From the NCBI GenBank assembly GCA_022826805.1, contig JAJDUH010000036.1:1-64000 (forward strand): a stretch of DNA of 64,000 nucleotides. Reading direction: 5' to 3'. Below the pieces are notes generated by a model. The model worked only from the letters and a program-made list of their open reading frames with translations, had not been told where the DNA came from and searched no databases. Of this stretch, positions 53,657 through 62,787 are shown in pieces; positions within the stretch are counted from its first letter, which is position 1, and each line of letters begins with the position of its first letter. A program made the translations under genes and the position numbers. The DNA is from Candidatus Poribacteria bacterium (GTDB lineage: Bacteria > Poribacteria > WGA-4E > WGA-3G).

Positions 53657-54346
53657 TTAAATATCTTCTTCGGTGGGTTCTGGAGCAGCATCCGTTGTCT
53701 TACCGGACAGGTAGAGGAACCATAAGGTGAGTCCAATTGCGATAAGGATCCACACCGCTCCCCAGATTTCAGTCGGGATACCTGTTACTTCCGAGAGCAT
53801 TCGTGCATCTGACCGGAGATGGGATCTATCTAAGATGTCACTCTTGATGTCAAGAATTGCGTAGAGGCAGCTTGTCACGCCGATAATACGTAGTATCCAG
53901 TCGTTGATAACTTCTGATAGATAAAACCCGATAGCGATGAGTGCGACACCGAAGCCGATGCCAAATAGGTAGGTAAAGGTGCTTTCACCAAAGGCGATGG
54001 AGATTGCCACCATGCCGAGACCGATAAGGATACTAATTCCTTTATCGAAACGGGTTCTCGCTGCCAGAAGTAGGATGAGACCTCCCCAAAGCAGGCTGCC
54101 GAGGTAGCCTGCGGTCAGCGTCCAGAACCGGGATCCACCTTGTGTGAGGGCGTGTCCGCCCTGCTGCGGGTTAATCTGGATTTCAACGATGCGACCACCG
54201 GTTGCAATTGCCGCAAGCCCGTGGCTCACCTCATGCATAAACACAACGAAGATTTTGATGGGATAGATAAACAGGGTATTCCATAGGAGTCCAATGACTA
54301 TGAAAATCAGAAGCAGGGCAATATAGCGTTTGAAAAGCGTTGACAT
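53657..54346 (-). CDS. M50-type intramembrane metalloprotease-like protein
   Basis: A 229-residue multi-span protein with the zinc-binding motif HEVSHGLAAIATGG near residue 38 and an aspartate further on (LYAILDIKSDIL), in keeping with the small M50B peptidases. Family members cut membrane-embedded substrates. No PDZ domain is present. AAGAGG precedes the ATG. It is divergent from chorismate synthase, with about 127 bases between. Confidence 0.82.
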   Translation of the reverse strand: MSTLFKRYIALLLIFIVIGLLWNTLFIYPIKIFVVFMHEVSHGLAAIATGGRIVEIQINPQQGGHALTQGGSRFWTLTAGYLGSLLWGGLILLLAARTRFDKGISILIGLGMVAISIAFGESTFTYLFGIGFGVALIAIGFYLSEVINDWILRIIGVTSCLYAILDIKSDILDRSHLRSDARMLSEVTGIPTEIWGAVWILIAIGLTLWFLYLSGKTTDAAPEPTEEDI

Positions 54347-54473
54347 AGCACCTCTTAAATTGCTTGTATGTTACTATGAAAATCTGATATAGTATACCAC
54401 AAGCGGTTTAAAATATACAATTCTAAATCTAAAAGCAGAGGTGCGTGCTTGCAAAGCGCGCTTATGAAACTAA

Positions 54474-55559
54474 ATGAATACATTCGGTCACCTTTTTCGG
54501 ATTACTACTTGGGGCGAATCGCATGGCGGTGCTGTTGGTGTTGTGGTTGATGGATGCCCACCGCAGATTGACCTGGATGTGTCCGCAATACAGTTTGAAC
54601 TCAACCGCCGGAAACCGGGTCAGAGTCACCTCACAACACCGCGTCAGGAGGGTGATGCTGTTGAGATACTTTCGGGTGTTTTTGAAGGCAAAACGCTCGG
54701 ATCGCCTATCTCCATGTTGGTGTGGAATAAGAACGCCCGTCCGTCGGACTATGAGCATTTGAAAGACCTCTACCGACCCTCACATGCCGATTTTACGTAT
54801 CAGGAGAAATATGGCATCAGGAATTGGCAGGGCGGTGGGAGAGCGAGCGCACGTGAAACTATTGGGCGCGTCGCAGCCGGGGCTATTGCGAAACAAATCT
54901 TGCGTGAGAGAGCAGGAACTGAAACGCTTGCTTATGTCAAGCAGATCCATACGCTGGCGGCTGAAGTGGATACAGACACGGTAACGCTTGAGCAGATAGA
55001 AGCGAGTCCGGTACGCTGTCCGGATCCGATTGTGAGTCCGAAAATGGCGGAACGTATTGATCAGGCACGTCGCGATCGAGATTCTCTTGGTGGCATAATT
55101 GAGTCGGTGGTACGCAACGTTCCGGTTGGACTTGGTGAACCGATCTTTGACAAGCTCAAGGCAGATCTGGCAAAAGGGATGATGTCTCTCCCGGCGACGA
55201 TGGGTTTCCAAATCGGTTCTGGCTTTGGGGGTATCACGATGACTGGCTCCGAACATAATGATCCGTTTTACCTCGAGGAGGGTGATGAAACACAGCGAAT
55301 ACGAACCCGTACGAACAATTCCGGTGGCACGCAGGGTGGAATTTCAAACGGCGAAAATATTGTGTTCCAAGTCGCTTTCAAACCGACAGCAACGGTTGGT
55401 AAGCCTCAACAGACAGTTGATGTTCATGGTGACGAGGTGACCTTGGAGGCAAGTGGTCGGCACGACCCTTGTGTGTTAGTGCGTGCGCCTGCGATTGTAG
55501 AGGCGATGGCGGTGCTTGTTCTGACAGACCATCTGCTCCGCCATCGCTCCAAATCTTAA
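54474..55559 (+). CDS. aroC: Chorismate synthase
   Basis: The 361-residue protein contains all family blocks: [87 protein letters not shown] and [19 protein letters not shown]. It uses reduced FMN to convert 5-enolpyruvylshikimate 3-phosphate to chorismate, the last shikimate step. The ribosome site is weak. No other aro genes are near. Confidence 0.96.
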   Translation: MNTFGHLFRITTWGESHGGAVGVVVDGCPPQIDLDVSAIQFELNRRKPGQSHLTTPRQEGDAVEILSGVFEGKTLGSPISMLVWNKNARPSDYEHLKDLYRPSHADFTYQEKYGIRNWQGGGRASARETIGRVAAGAIAKQILRERAGTETLAYVKQIHTLAAEVDTDTVTLEQIEASPVRCPDPIVSPKMAERIDQARRDRDSLGGIIESVVRNVPVGLGEPIFDKLKADLAKGMMSLPATMGFQIGSGFGGITMTGSEHNDPFYLEEGDETQRIRTRTNNSGGTQGGISNGENIVFQVAFKPTATVGKPQQTVDVHGDEVTLEASGRHDPCVLVRAPAIVEAMAVLVLTDHLLRHRSKS

Positions 55560-55562
55560 TAG

Positions 55563-55700
55563 CAGTCAGCCGTCAGCAAATCAGAATCAACGGTATGAAG
55601 TCCATATGGACTTCAGAATCAACGGTATAAAGCCTATAAAGGCTTTACCGGGGTATGAATGCCGTGTGGCATTCCCCGGGATTGCTATGCAATCCTTTCA
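55563..55700. repeat. Second array of variable-stem hairpin repeats
   Basis: Three hairpins in the same frame as the 40.7-kb array: GAAGTCC/GGACTTC, AAAGCC/GGCTTT and GAATGCC/GGCATTC. A fourth, GGATTGC 55679-55685 with GCAATCC 55689-55695, has the stem seen inside repeat copy 7. AATCAACGGTAT and ACCGGGGTAT are shared with the first array. The rest of the gap to 55933 shows no clear gene. Confidence 0.82.
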
Positions 55701-55933
55701 GCAGTTGGTCGAATAGCCGATGGCTATTAAACAACCTTTCATGATCCAGGGAGATTGAACTTAACCCAAAACCACTGCGCAATGAAATGGAGCAGTGCCC
55801 AGATTTAATAGTTAAAAATACATGCAGGGCCAAACGGTCATACCCACACAGGATACTGACGAACTACTAATTTCTACGATTGTTCGGCTGATTCAACGGC
55901 GTGCTTTCCCAAACCTGCGAAATACTATAGGCT

Positions 55934-56395
55934 ATGGAACCAAAAATTAAAAATATCTCGCCTGATAAAACGCTGGAAACCTGCGCGCGGCAGATTATCA
56001 TGGGTTATTTTTGCCAAATGATGTCTTACAAAGAGGGTGCCAAAGACGGGACTGCTATTGAATTCGTCCATGAGATGCGAGTCACTTCGCGCAGGCTGCG
56101 TGTGGCGATGGACAACTTTGCTGACTGCTTTCCAGAGAAGCCGTTCAAGAAATACTATAAAAGGGTAAAAGCGATCACTCGGACAATGGGAGTTGTACGA
56201 GATCTGGATGTTCTTATCACCCGTTTTCAGAGAGAGTTAGACACTTTATCTGAAGTGGAGCAGACGGACATCCGAGGCCTCATTGAACACCTACAGTGCC
56301 AACGGGAAGAAGCCCGAAAACCGATGCTGATGCTCTTCGCAAAACTTGAAGAGACAAACTTTGAGACGAAGTTTTTGAAGTTCTTTAGCAAGTGA
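55934..56395 (+). CDS. CHAD-domain protein, first half
   Basis: A 153-residue helical protein. The CHAD signature HEMRVTSRRLRVAMDNF and the following KRVKAITRTMGVVRDLDVLI form one of the two four-helix bundles that normally make a CHAD domain of about 300 residues. The basic histidine/arginine/lysine residues that bind polyphosphate are kept. It stops at TGA, and the second half follows 18 bases later as a separate gene with its own Shine-Dalgarno. The two probably associate as a two-chain CHAD unit. Confidence 0.82.
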   Translation: MEPKIKNISPDKTLETCARQIIMGYFCQMMSYKEGAKDGTAIEFVHEMRVTSRRLRVAMDNFADCFPEKPFKKYYKRVKAITRTMGVVRDLDVLITRFQRELDTLSEVEQTDIRGLIEHLQCQREEARKPMLMLFAKLEETNFETKFLKFFSK

Positions 56396-56413
56396 AACGG
56401 CAAAGGAGCAGAG

Positions 56414-56935
56414 ATGGCAAAAGCGCATAAGGTGACCGGCGTTAAGCCGCTACGCAGCTACCGTGAAAATGCACGTATTATTCTCCCACAAAAAGTTGAG
56501 GAAGTTTATGCGTGGGAGTCGTTTATTTCGGATGAAACGAGGCGCGAAGAACTACATAACATGCGGATTGCGATTAAACGCTTACGGTATACGATGGAGT
56601 TTTTTCGCGTAGCTTATCAATTGCCAAAAAAGCGTTCTAAACAGACTTCGGTAATTTGCGATAAACGTTTCGTTGAATTCCTTGAAGTTGTTATTGATTT
56701 GCAGGAGATACTTGGTGATATTCACGATGGTGATGTGGTTTTGGAGGTTTTAGCCGATTATGCCTCTCAATCAGAAGGTCAAGGGGAACAAATTGCTATG
56801 TCTCGGGGTGTTGCTAAGCTTATAGCTCAGTCGAAGGAAGCCCGCGAGGCGGATTATGCAACGTTCCTGAAAAAGTGGAAGCAACTATCCACAGCGGGTT
56901 TCAAAGAGAAGTTGCTATCATTTTTAACCTCATAG
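56414..56935 (+). CDS. CHAD-domain protein, second half
   Basis: The 173-residue protein follows AAAGGAGC. HNMRIAIKRLRYTMEFF and VIDLQEILGDIHDGDVVLEV are the second-bundle motifs of CHAD. Its start, MAKAHKVTGVKPLRSYRENA, matches the linker region that opens the C-terminal half in full-length proteins. With the gene upstream it makes a complete CHAD. It is followed 47 bases later by a ROK kinase. Confidence 0.82.
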   Translation: MAKAHKVTGVKPLRSYRENARIILPQKVEEVYAWESFISDETRREELHNMRIAIKRLRYTMEFFRVAYQLPKKRSKQTSVICDKRFVEFLEVVIDLQEILGDIHDGDVVLEVLADYASQSEGQGEQIAMSRGVAKLIAQSKEAREADYATFLKKWKQLSTAGFKEKLLSFLTS

Positions 56936-56982
56936 CCAACTGTAAGACCTTGCGCGTGCAAGCGTGCATATAGGAGATTTAT

Positions 56983-57957
56983 ATGGGCACAAATGTTATC
57001 GGTGTAGATATGGGCGGCACGAAGATCCTATCCGCTGTCATTGATGCAGAGGGTAATATCTTAGGGACGGCGAAAGTGTCGACCAAAGCAGGCAGAGGAG
57101 CAATCGCAGTAATTGATCGGATCGCGAACTGTATCCAGAGAGCTGTTGACAAATCAGGCGTTGATGCGGCGTCAATTCAGGCGGTTGGTATTGGTGCTCC
57201 TGGACCGCTTGACCCTGCAACAGGCGTTGTGATTTTCGCACCGAATCTCGGCTGGCGAGATGTTCCACTGAAGACAGAACTTGAAGCACGCACAGGCTTT
57301 CCAACATTCGTTGACAACGATGTGAACGTCGGGACGCTTGGTGAGCACGTATTCGGGGCAGGGAGAGGTATCCAAAGTGTTGTTGGGATTTTTGTAGGCA
57401 CTGGCATTGGTGGTGGTATTATTCTGCAAGGTGAGTTGTTCCACGGCGCGAGTAAAACAGCTGGCGAGATCGGACATATTATTGTCAAAGCTGGGGGACC
57501 GCGGTGTGGTTGTGGTACCCGTGGATGCTTGGAAGCAATCGCGAGCCGTACAGCGATGACGAAACAATTTCGGAAGGCTATTCTGAAAAAGGGAAAGAAG
57601 AGTGTCCTTTCTGAACTCACCGGCGGCGACCTTAGTGCTATTCGGAGTGGGGTTTTGGCGAAGGCAGTTCGCTTAAACGATGCATTAACACTGAAAGTTT
57701 TGAAAAAAGTGACAAAATACCTCGGTATTGGCATTGGTTCGATTGTGAATTTCTTGAATCCGGAGATGATTGTGCTGGGCGGCGGTGTTGTTGAAGCGCT
57801 GGACGATACGTTCTTAGATGGTATTCGCGCTGCTACGAAGAAATACTCACTACCCAACACACTGGAAGGGGTGCAGATTGTGCGAGCGGAACTGGGTGAT
57901 AATTCCGGTATTCTTGGCGCAGCAGCACTGGCACGACAACGATCCGGAGCGGGATAG
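56983..57957 (+). CDS. ROK-family sugar kinase (glucokinase-like)
   Basis: A 324-residue protein. ATP-binding part: VIGVDMGGTKILSAVID and FVGTGIGGGIILQGELFHG; substrate site: DNDVNVGTLGEHVFGAG with EIGHI; the zinc motif is complete in GGPRCGCGTRGCLEAIAS. ROK kinases phosphorylate glucose or related sugars, some using polyphosphate instead of ATP. Neighbouring CHAD genes make a polyphosphate link worth noting, but no residue seen here proves it. Confidence 0.88.
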   Translation: MGTNVIGVDMGGTKILSAVIDAEGNILGTAKVSTKAGRGAIAVIDRIANCIQRAVDKSGVDAASIQAVGIGAPGPLDPATGVVIFAPNLGWRDVPLKTELEARTGFPTFVDNDVNVGTLGEHVFGAGRGIQSVVGIFVGTGIGGGIILQGELFHGASKTAGEIGHIIVKAGGPRCGCGTRGCLEAIASRTAMTKQFRKAILKKGKKSVLSELTGGDLSAIRSGVLAKAVRLNDALTLKVLKKVTKYLGIGIGSIVNFLNPEMIVLGGGVVEALDDTFLDGIRAATKKYSLPNTLEGVQIVRAELGDNSGILGAAALARQRSGAG

Positions 57958-58010
57958 GGTAACCAAGACGTAAGGGTATCGTTTTAATTAGTCGGAAGGA
58001 GGGTGCTTCT

Positions 58011-59690
58011 ATGTTAGTAGATGATAACAGAGAAGAACATCGGATGATGATTTTCGGCAACGATAGTCGTCTTGTCCAAGAGTGCTTAATCACAGAAGGG
58101 GACAAGAATCGAGACGGGATTTTGGCACAAAAGGTCCACGAGGACTCTTATACTGTCACGCTATATGTGTTGTTAAAGGATTATGGTCTCACGCCAGTTT
58201 TTCGTATCAAGCCGCGCATCCGCTTCCATCGTTCTAACTACGATAATCTCTCTTCAAGTGCACCGCTCCAGTATAGTTTTGATGATATTATCCATTTTGC
58301 TGAGCTCAAACGTGGCGTTGATTTGACAGAAAAGATTGACGATGTCAAGCTCGCGGAGATTCTCGGCGATGCACCTGCCCTCAAGGATGTGACAGACGAT
58401 GCGGGCTTGCAGCTGGTCTCCCAGCGCGATGTCTCTCTAGGGAATCCACCTTTCAAAACCAAGACGAAGGTTTTTGGCAAAAGCGAAGATGAAGGTGTAG
58501 AAGAGGGTGGGATTCCTATCGGAACATTTCTTGATGCGCTTAACCAGCCGAAACGCACCGAGCAGATTTTCAAACGATTTGCCCGTGGAGACGAGTTCGC
58601 GCGCGATTTACGAGAGGCTTTATCACCCTACGAAGATTTTGAATTCCAATTTGGACTCTATTCTCGATATGAACGACGAGATTGCGTCTTGGCGAGTGGT
58701 GATGCTGAAGCCAGTGGGAACTACCGGGCTACATTTGATCCGTGGACTGCGCTCGGTTATATCCGTACTGCTGGTGATGCCCAGCAGTTCCAAATTTTAG
58801 CGCATGAACGTGGTACGCGATGGGAACATAAGATTATGCTTGAATATCTGGATGCTCCAACGCTTGAACGCCTTGCCACGGAAATTCCAGGGCTGCGCCG
58901 CCAGTACCTGATTGGGCGGGTTTTATCCAAAAGCCAGACTGCCTTGACCCTTTTGGCTGAGCTGCGTCAATCGCAGCTAAACTTGGCAACCGATTTACAT
59001 ACTGGATATACACTCCGACTTGAGATACCGGTTTCTAAAAGACGGTTTCCTGTAATAGAGCACCGCCAAAAATTGCGCGAGACGTTTAATGATAGTGGTG
59101 CTTTTCGCCTCCATCCATTAAATGGCGAATTTGTCGAAAGGCATCATAACATGGCAAAAGGCATACGAGACGGTATTGTTTGGACTTTGGATTCTGTTAA
59201 TCTGCTCACAGGGCAACCCGCTTTAGAGGAAAAAGATGAAGAATTTCTCATCGTCAAAACGCCACATCAAAACAAGTTCGTTGTTCGTTCCGCTGAAGAA
59301 CTTCGTGAACGTCTCCCTACAAATGGGTTTGAAAAGTATTGGAATGAGGCTGTTGACGTAGGAGGCTATACGATTCTCAGCCGGATGAGTGGCAGGGTCT
59401 ATACCGTGAACTACGGAAGGCGGAGCACCGGCAGTATCCATGAGGGCGACATCACTCAAGAAGGGACTGCGCACTATTTTTCGATTGAATACTTGGGAGT
59501 AGAGCCTGGCCGTGTTGGAAATTCGCTCTCCGAGGTGCCAGTCCATGCACAGCGAACCTTCTTTGACAAGCTTTTTAACAGGCAACCCGTGCCGCCTTTC
59601 TTTAACCGACTGGTGCAGACTGAGACACAGGTCATCGCAGAGATGAAGATGCTTGCGCGGCATTGTAAAGAAAAGTTAGCGATTCAGTAA
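58011..59690 (+). CDS. Protein of unknown function, possibly with TTM/VTC-like strands
   Basis: A 559-residue soluble protein with GGAAGGAGG before the ATG. No family is recognised with confidence. Charged beta-like segments (EFQFGLYSRYERRDCVL, NYRATFDPWTALGYI, TRWEHKIMLEYLD) followed by a helix and VLSKSQTAL recall the order in triphosphate-tunnel (CYTH/VTC) domains. A second charged strand group lies at about 325-365 (TGYTLRLEIPVSKRRFPVI). CYTH and CHAD domains often occur together, and this gene is two genes away from a split CHAD. The assignment is inference. Confidence 0.6.
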   Translation: MLVDDNREEHRMMIFGNDSRLVQECLITEGDKNRDGILAQKVHEDSYTVTLYVLLKDYGLTPVFRIKPRIRFHRSNYDNLSSSAPLQYSFDDIIHFAELKRGVDLTEKIDDVKLAEILGDAPALKDVTDDAGLQLVSQRDVSLGNPPFKTKTKVFGKSEDEGVEEGGIPIGTFLDALNQPKRTEQIFKRFARGDEFARDLREALSPYEDFEFQFGLYSRYERRDCVLASGDAEASGNYRATFDPWTALGYIRTAGDAQQFQILAHERGTRWEHKIMLEYLDAPTLERLATEIPGLRRQYLIGRVLSKSQTALTLLAELRQSQLNLATDLHTGYTLRLEIPVSKRRFPVIEHRQKLRETFNDSGAFRLHPLNGEFVERHHNMAKGIRDGIVWTLDSVNLLTGQPALEEKDEEFLIVKTPHQNKFVVRSAEELRERLPTNGFEKYWNEAVDVGGYTILSRMSGRVYTVNYGRRSTGSIHEGDITQEGTAHYFSIEYLGVEPGRVGNSLSEVPVHAQRTFFDKLFNRQPVPPFFNRLVQTETQVIAEMKMLARHCKEKLAIQ

Positions 59691-59785
59691 TCTTATCCTC
59701 ACCGAGAAATACTGCCGTTGACTGATTCTAAGACATCAATTCTCTGATACCCTATCAAAATAATGTCGGAAGGAGACACCTGAAG

Positions 59786-60613
59786 ATGCAAGACCGTAGA
59801 AAAGTCCTTATCACTGGAGGCGCAGGCTATATCGCTGGACGGATGCTTCCAGAATTTCGCGAACGTTATGAACTTGTGCTATTAGACGTGAAGACCACAA
59901 ATCGTCAGGGCGAAGAGGTAGCAGGTGTTCAGATTGCTGAGCTTACCAACCCTGATCGAGACGTATATCGACACCATTTTGAAGGCGTTGACGCTGTCGT
60001 TCACTGCGCGTTCAAAGGCGGCAGTTTTGAGAATGAACTTGCCAATGTCCAGATGGCATACAACCTTTACCAAACCTGTCTTGAAACAGATGTCCGACGC
60101 GTCGTTGTTTGTAGTTCCAACCACGCCGCTGACTATTATGAACGACTCATCTGGGCGGATAAGTGGGACGTGGTAACCCCAGAGATGCGTCCACTCTCTG
60201 ATAATTTCTACGGGTGGGCAAAAGAGGCTTATGAACACCTCGGCTTCGTCTTTGCCACGGGGCACGTTGAGGGTAAAAAACTACAGAATGTTCAACTACG
60301 CATCGGTGGACCCCGAGAGACGGATATGGCGAATTCTTCAGCGGACGATTTGAAGGCGATGCACCGCGGGCTTGGGGCATATCTGAGTATTCGGGATCAG
60401 GTCCAACTTTTTATTAAAAGTATTGAGACGGAGAATATAGAGGACGAGAATGGAATTCCGTTCCAGATTTTTTACGGCATCAGTGATAATTCGCATAAAT
60501 TCTGGAGTATTACCAATGCCCGGAAGGTGATAGGCTATGCCCCAGAAGACGACAGCCAGATCCGTTTTGCTGATCGGTTGGCAGAGTTGTTAGAACAGGC
60601 AAAGAACATATAA
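59786..60613 (+). CDS. NAD-dependent epimerase/dehydratase (extended SDR, uronate-dehydrogenase-like)
   Basis: The 275-residue protein has the Rossmann motif ITGGAGYIAGRML, a catalytic YGWAKEAYE (YxxxK) and SSNHAADYYERLIWAD. This pattern is shared with uronate dehydrogenases and sugar epimerases. The substrate is probably a sugar or uronic acid. GGAAGGAGA precedes the ATG. The next gene on the same strand is an LDH2-type dehydrogenase. Confidence 0.85.
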   Translation: MQDRRKVLITGGAGYIAGRMLPEFRERYELVLLDVKTTNRQGEEVAGVQIAELTNPDRDVYRHHFEGVDAVVHCAFKGGSFENELANVQMAYNLYQTCLETDVRRVVVCSSNHAADYYERLIWADKWDVVTPEMRPLSDNFYGWAKEAYEHLGFVFATGHVEGKKLQNVQLRIGGPRETDMANSSADDLKAMHRGLGAYLSIRDQVQLFIKSIETENIEDENGIPFQIFYGISDNSHKFWSITNARKVIGYAPEDDSQIRFADRLAELLEQAKNI

Positions 60614-60636
60614 ATCCTCCTTCAAGGATCCTTCCA

Positions 60637-61662
60637 GTGCCGAACTTTACCGCAGAAGAACTCACCACTATTTGTCTTGCTGTTTTTGAAAAATTAAATA
60701 TTCCAGCAGCCGAGGCGGAAGTAGTAACCCAATCTATGGTGGATGCCAATCGCGTCGGACACGATTCGCACGGTGTTATCCATCTCTCGAAATATGTCCG
60801 TGAATTGGAAGCCGGATTAATCCAGCCGGGTGCTCCGATAGAGAAGGTGCACGAATCCGCATCAATTGCTGTGTTAGATGGAAATTGGGGATTCGGTCCC
60901 GTCATTGCAGCGCGTGCTGTTGAATTGGCGATTCAGAAAGCGAAGCAGACGGATGTGAGTTCTGTTGCTGTCTCACGGTGCAATGAGGTGGGTAGATTAG
61001 GCGGGTGTGCATGTCTCGCTGCGGATGCAGAAATGATTGGATTGCTCATGGCGAATGACCATGGCGGTGGAACGTGTGTTGCCCCGTACGGCGGCGTTGA
61101 AGGGCGACTCTCTACCAATCCGATCGCGTGCGCAGTGCCAATCGAAGGACAATATCCGATTGTGTTGGATATGTCCACGAGTGTTGTTGCGTCCGGGAAG
61201 ATTCGGGTTAAGCAGCATCAGAACAAAGCACTTCCACACGGATGGCTCATTGATACAGAAGGCGAGTCAACGACGCATGCGGACGATTTTTATGCGGTTC
61301 CGCCGGCTGCCTTATTGCCGTTCGGTGGGGCGGTTTCAGCACACAAAGGGTTTGGGTTAAGCGTCATTATTGACATCCTATCAGGTGCACTCACGGGTGC
61401 TGGGTGCAGTCAGAGTGAAGATGCACGCGTCGGCAACGGGCTGTTTGTTCTTGTGATCAACGTTGCGAGTTTTAGAGAGTTTCCAGGATTCAGCGCGGAG
61501 ATAGAACGGTTTATTAGCTATCTTAAATCGGCAAAGCGCGCTGCTGGATTCGATGCAATTCGGATGCCTGGGGAGCGCGGTCGGGAAACACAACGCAAAC
61601 GGGAACGGGAAGGCATTCCGATAGACGCCGAGACCTGGACACAAATTCAGGCACTCTTGTAG
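60637..61662 (+). CDS. LDH2/malate dehydrogenase family oxidoreductase
   Basis: A GTG start with AAGGA upstream; 341 residues. Signature features of the Ldh2/MdhLrd family: DANRVGHDSHGVIHLSKYV, GNWGFGPVIAARAVELAI, LLMANDHGGGTCVAPYGGVE and AHKGFGLSVIIDILSGAL. These enzymes use NAD(P) to oxidise 2-hydroxy acids such as malate, lactate or sugar acids. The substrate is not deducible. The C-terminus is basic and helical. It is the downstream partner of the epimerase at 59786. Confidence 0.86.
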   Translation: MPNFTAEELTTICLAVFEKLNIPAAEAEVVTQSMVDANRVGHDSHGVIHLSKYVRELEAGLIQPGAPIEKVHESASIAVLDGNWGFGPVIAARAVELAIQKAKQTDVSSVAVSRCNEVGRLGGCACLAADAEMIGLLMANDHGGGTCVAPYGGVEGRLSTNPIACAVPIEGQYPIVLDMSTSVVASGKIRVKQHQNKALPHGWLIDTEGESTTHADDFYAVPPAALLPFGGAVSAHKGFGLSVIIDILSGALTGAGCSQSEDARVGNGLFVLVINVASFREFPGFSAEIERFISYLKSAKRAAGFDAIRMPGERGRETQRKREREGIPIDAETWTQIQALL

Positions 61663-61666
61663 GCTG

Positions 61667-62761
61667 CTATGTTGCTGTTAAGGATTCACCTGTTTCGGGG
61701 TGGAATAGGTGTGCTTTGTCCATGTTGAAGTTGACTGTCAATGGCGCGTTGTGTTGTGGTAGATCGATGAGATCAGATTGTGCAACGAAACTGTTGTTCT
61801 CCGTTCGTAGATAGAGAAGCGCGTGATTTCCGAGTGGTTCAACCAAGTCTACCTGTGTGCCAACGCTGTTTTTCCCGTTTTCACCGACCTGGATATCTTC
61901 TGGACGAATACCGAGTGTCACAGCAGCCCCAGAAAGTGTGTTCAGTGCCGATTGTAAGTGTCCATTCAGCTCCACTTTGAAGTTTTCAAATCGGAGTGCC
62001 GGAGTGCCACCGTTATTTACGATTTGCGTTTCTATGAAGTTCATCGGTGGTGTGCCAATGAAACCGCCGACGAATTGGTTTGCAGGTTTGTGATAAAGCG
62101 TTCCTGGATCGGCAATCTGCTGGATTTTCCCCTCACTCAGTACCACTATCTGGTCTCCCATTGTCATCGCTTCGACTTGGTCGTGTGTGACGTAGACCAT
62201 AGTGGCATCAAGTCGGTCGTGGAGACGACTGATTTCCATCCGCATTTGCACGCGTAATTTCGCGTCGAGGTTGCTCAAGGGTTCATCGAACAGGAATACC
62301 TTCGGGTGTCGAACAATTGCTCTACCGACTGCGACTCGTTGACGTTCGCCACCGGAGAGATGCTTCGGTTTGCGGTTCAAGAGGTGTGAAATACTTAGAA
62401 TCTCCGCTGCCTCATTGACGCGCTGTTCGATCTCCGCTTTTGGATATTTACGGAGTTTCAGCCCGAACGCCATGTTTTTGTAAACCGTCATGTGTGGATA
62501 GAGGGCGTAGTTTTGGAAGACCATGGCGATATCCCTGTCTTTAGGTGGGATGTCGTTGATGCGTTCTTCATCAATGTAGATATCGCCTCCCGTTATCTCT
62601 TCCAACCCAGCAATCATCCGTAGGATTGTTGATTTACCACATCCTGACGGACCCACAAGCACCGTAAACGATTCATCCGGGATCTCAAAATTTGCTTGTT
62701 CAACTGCGAGGACATCGCCATCGTAAATTTTCGTAACGTCCTTCAAGGTGACCTGCGCCAT
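61667..62761 (-). CDS. Sugar ABC transporter ATPase (UgpC/MalK type)
   Basis: The 364-residue protein has Walker A (GPSGCGKST), signature (LSGGERQRVAVGRAI), Walker B (VFLFDEPLSNLDAKLR) and H-loop (VTHDQVEAMT). Residues from about 240 form the TOBE/OB regulatory domain (GIRPEDIQVGENGKNSVG). This set is typical of ATPases that serve several carbohydrate importers. No permease or binding protein is adjacent, so it may be a shared subunit. It is convergent with the LDH2 gene. Confidence 0.92.
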   Translation of the reverse strand: MAQVTLKDVTKIYDGDVLAVEQANFEIPDESFTVLVGPSGCGKSTILRMIAGLEEITGGDIYIDEERINDIPPKDRDIAMVFQNYALYPHMTVYKNMAFGLKLRKYPKAEIEQRVNEAAEILSISHLLNRKPKHLSGGERQRVAVGRAIVRHPKVFLFDEPLSNLDAKLRVQMRMEISRLHDRLDATMVYVTHDQVEAMTMGDQIVVLSEGKIQQIADPGTLYHKPANQFVGGFIGTPPMNFIETQIVNNGGTPALRFENFKVELNGHLQSALNTLSGAAVTLGIRPEDIQVGENGKNSVGTQVDLVEPLGNHALLYLRTENNSFVAQSDLIDLPQHNAPLTVNFNMDKAHLFHPETGESLTAT

Positions 62762-62787
62762 CGTCTCTCCTTAATCCAATATCTCTC

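Noticed and set aside
55934..56935. CHAD frameshift or sequencing error
   Set aside because: The second gene has its own good Shine-Dalgarno and start after a true stop, so a split gene is more likely. It cannot be fully excluded without reads.
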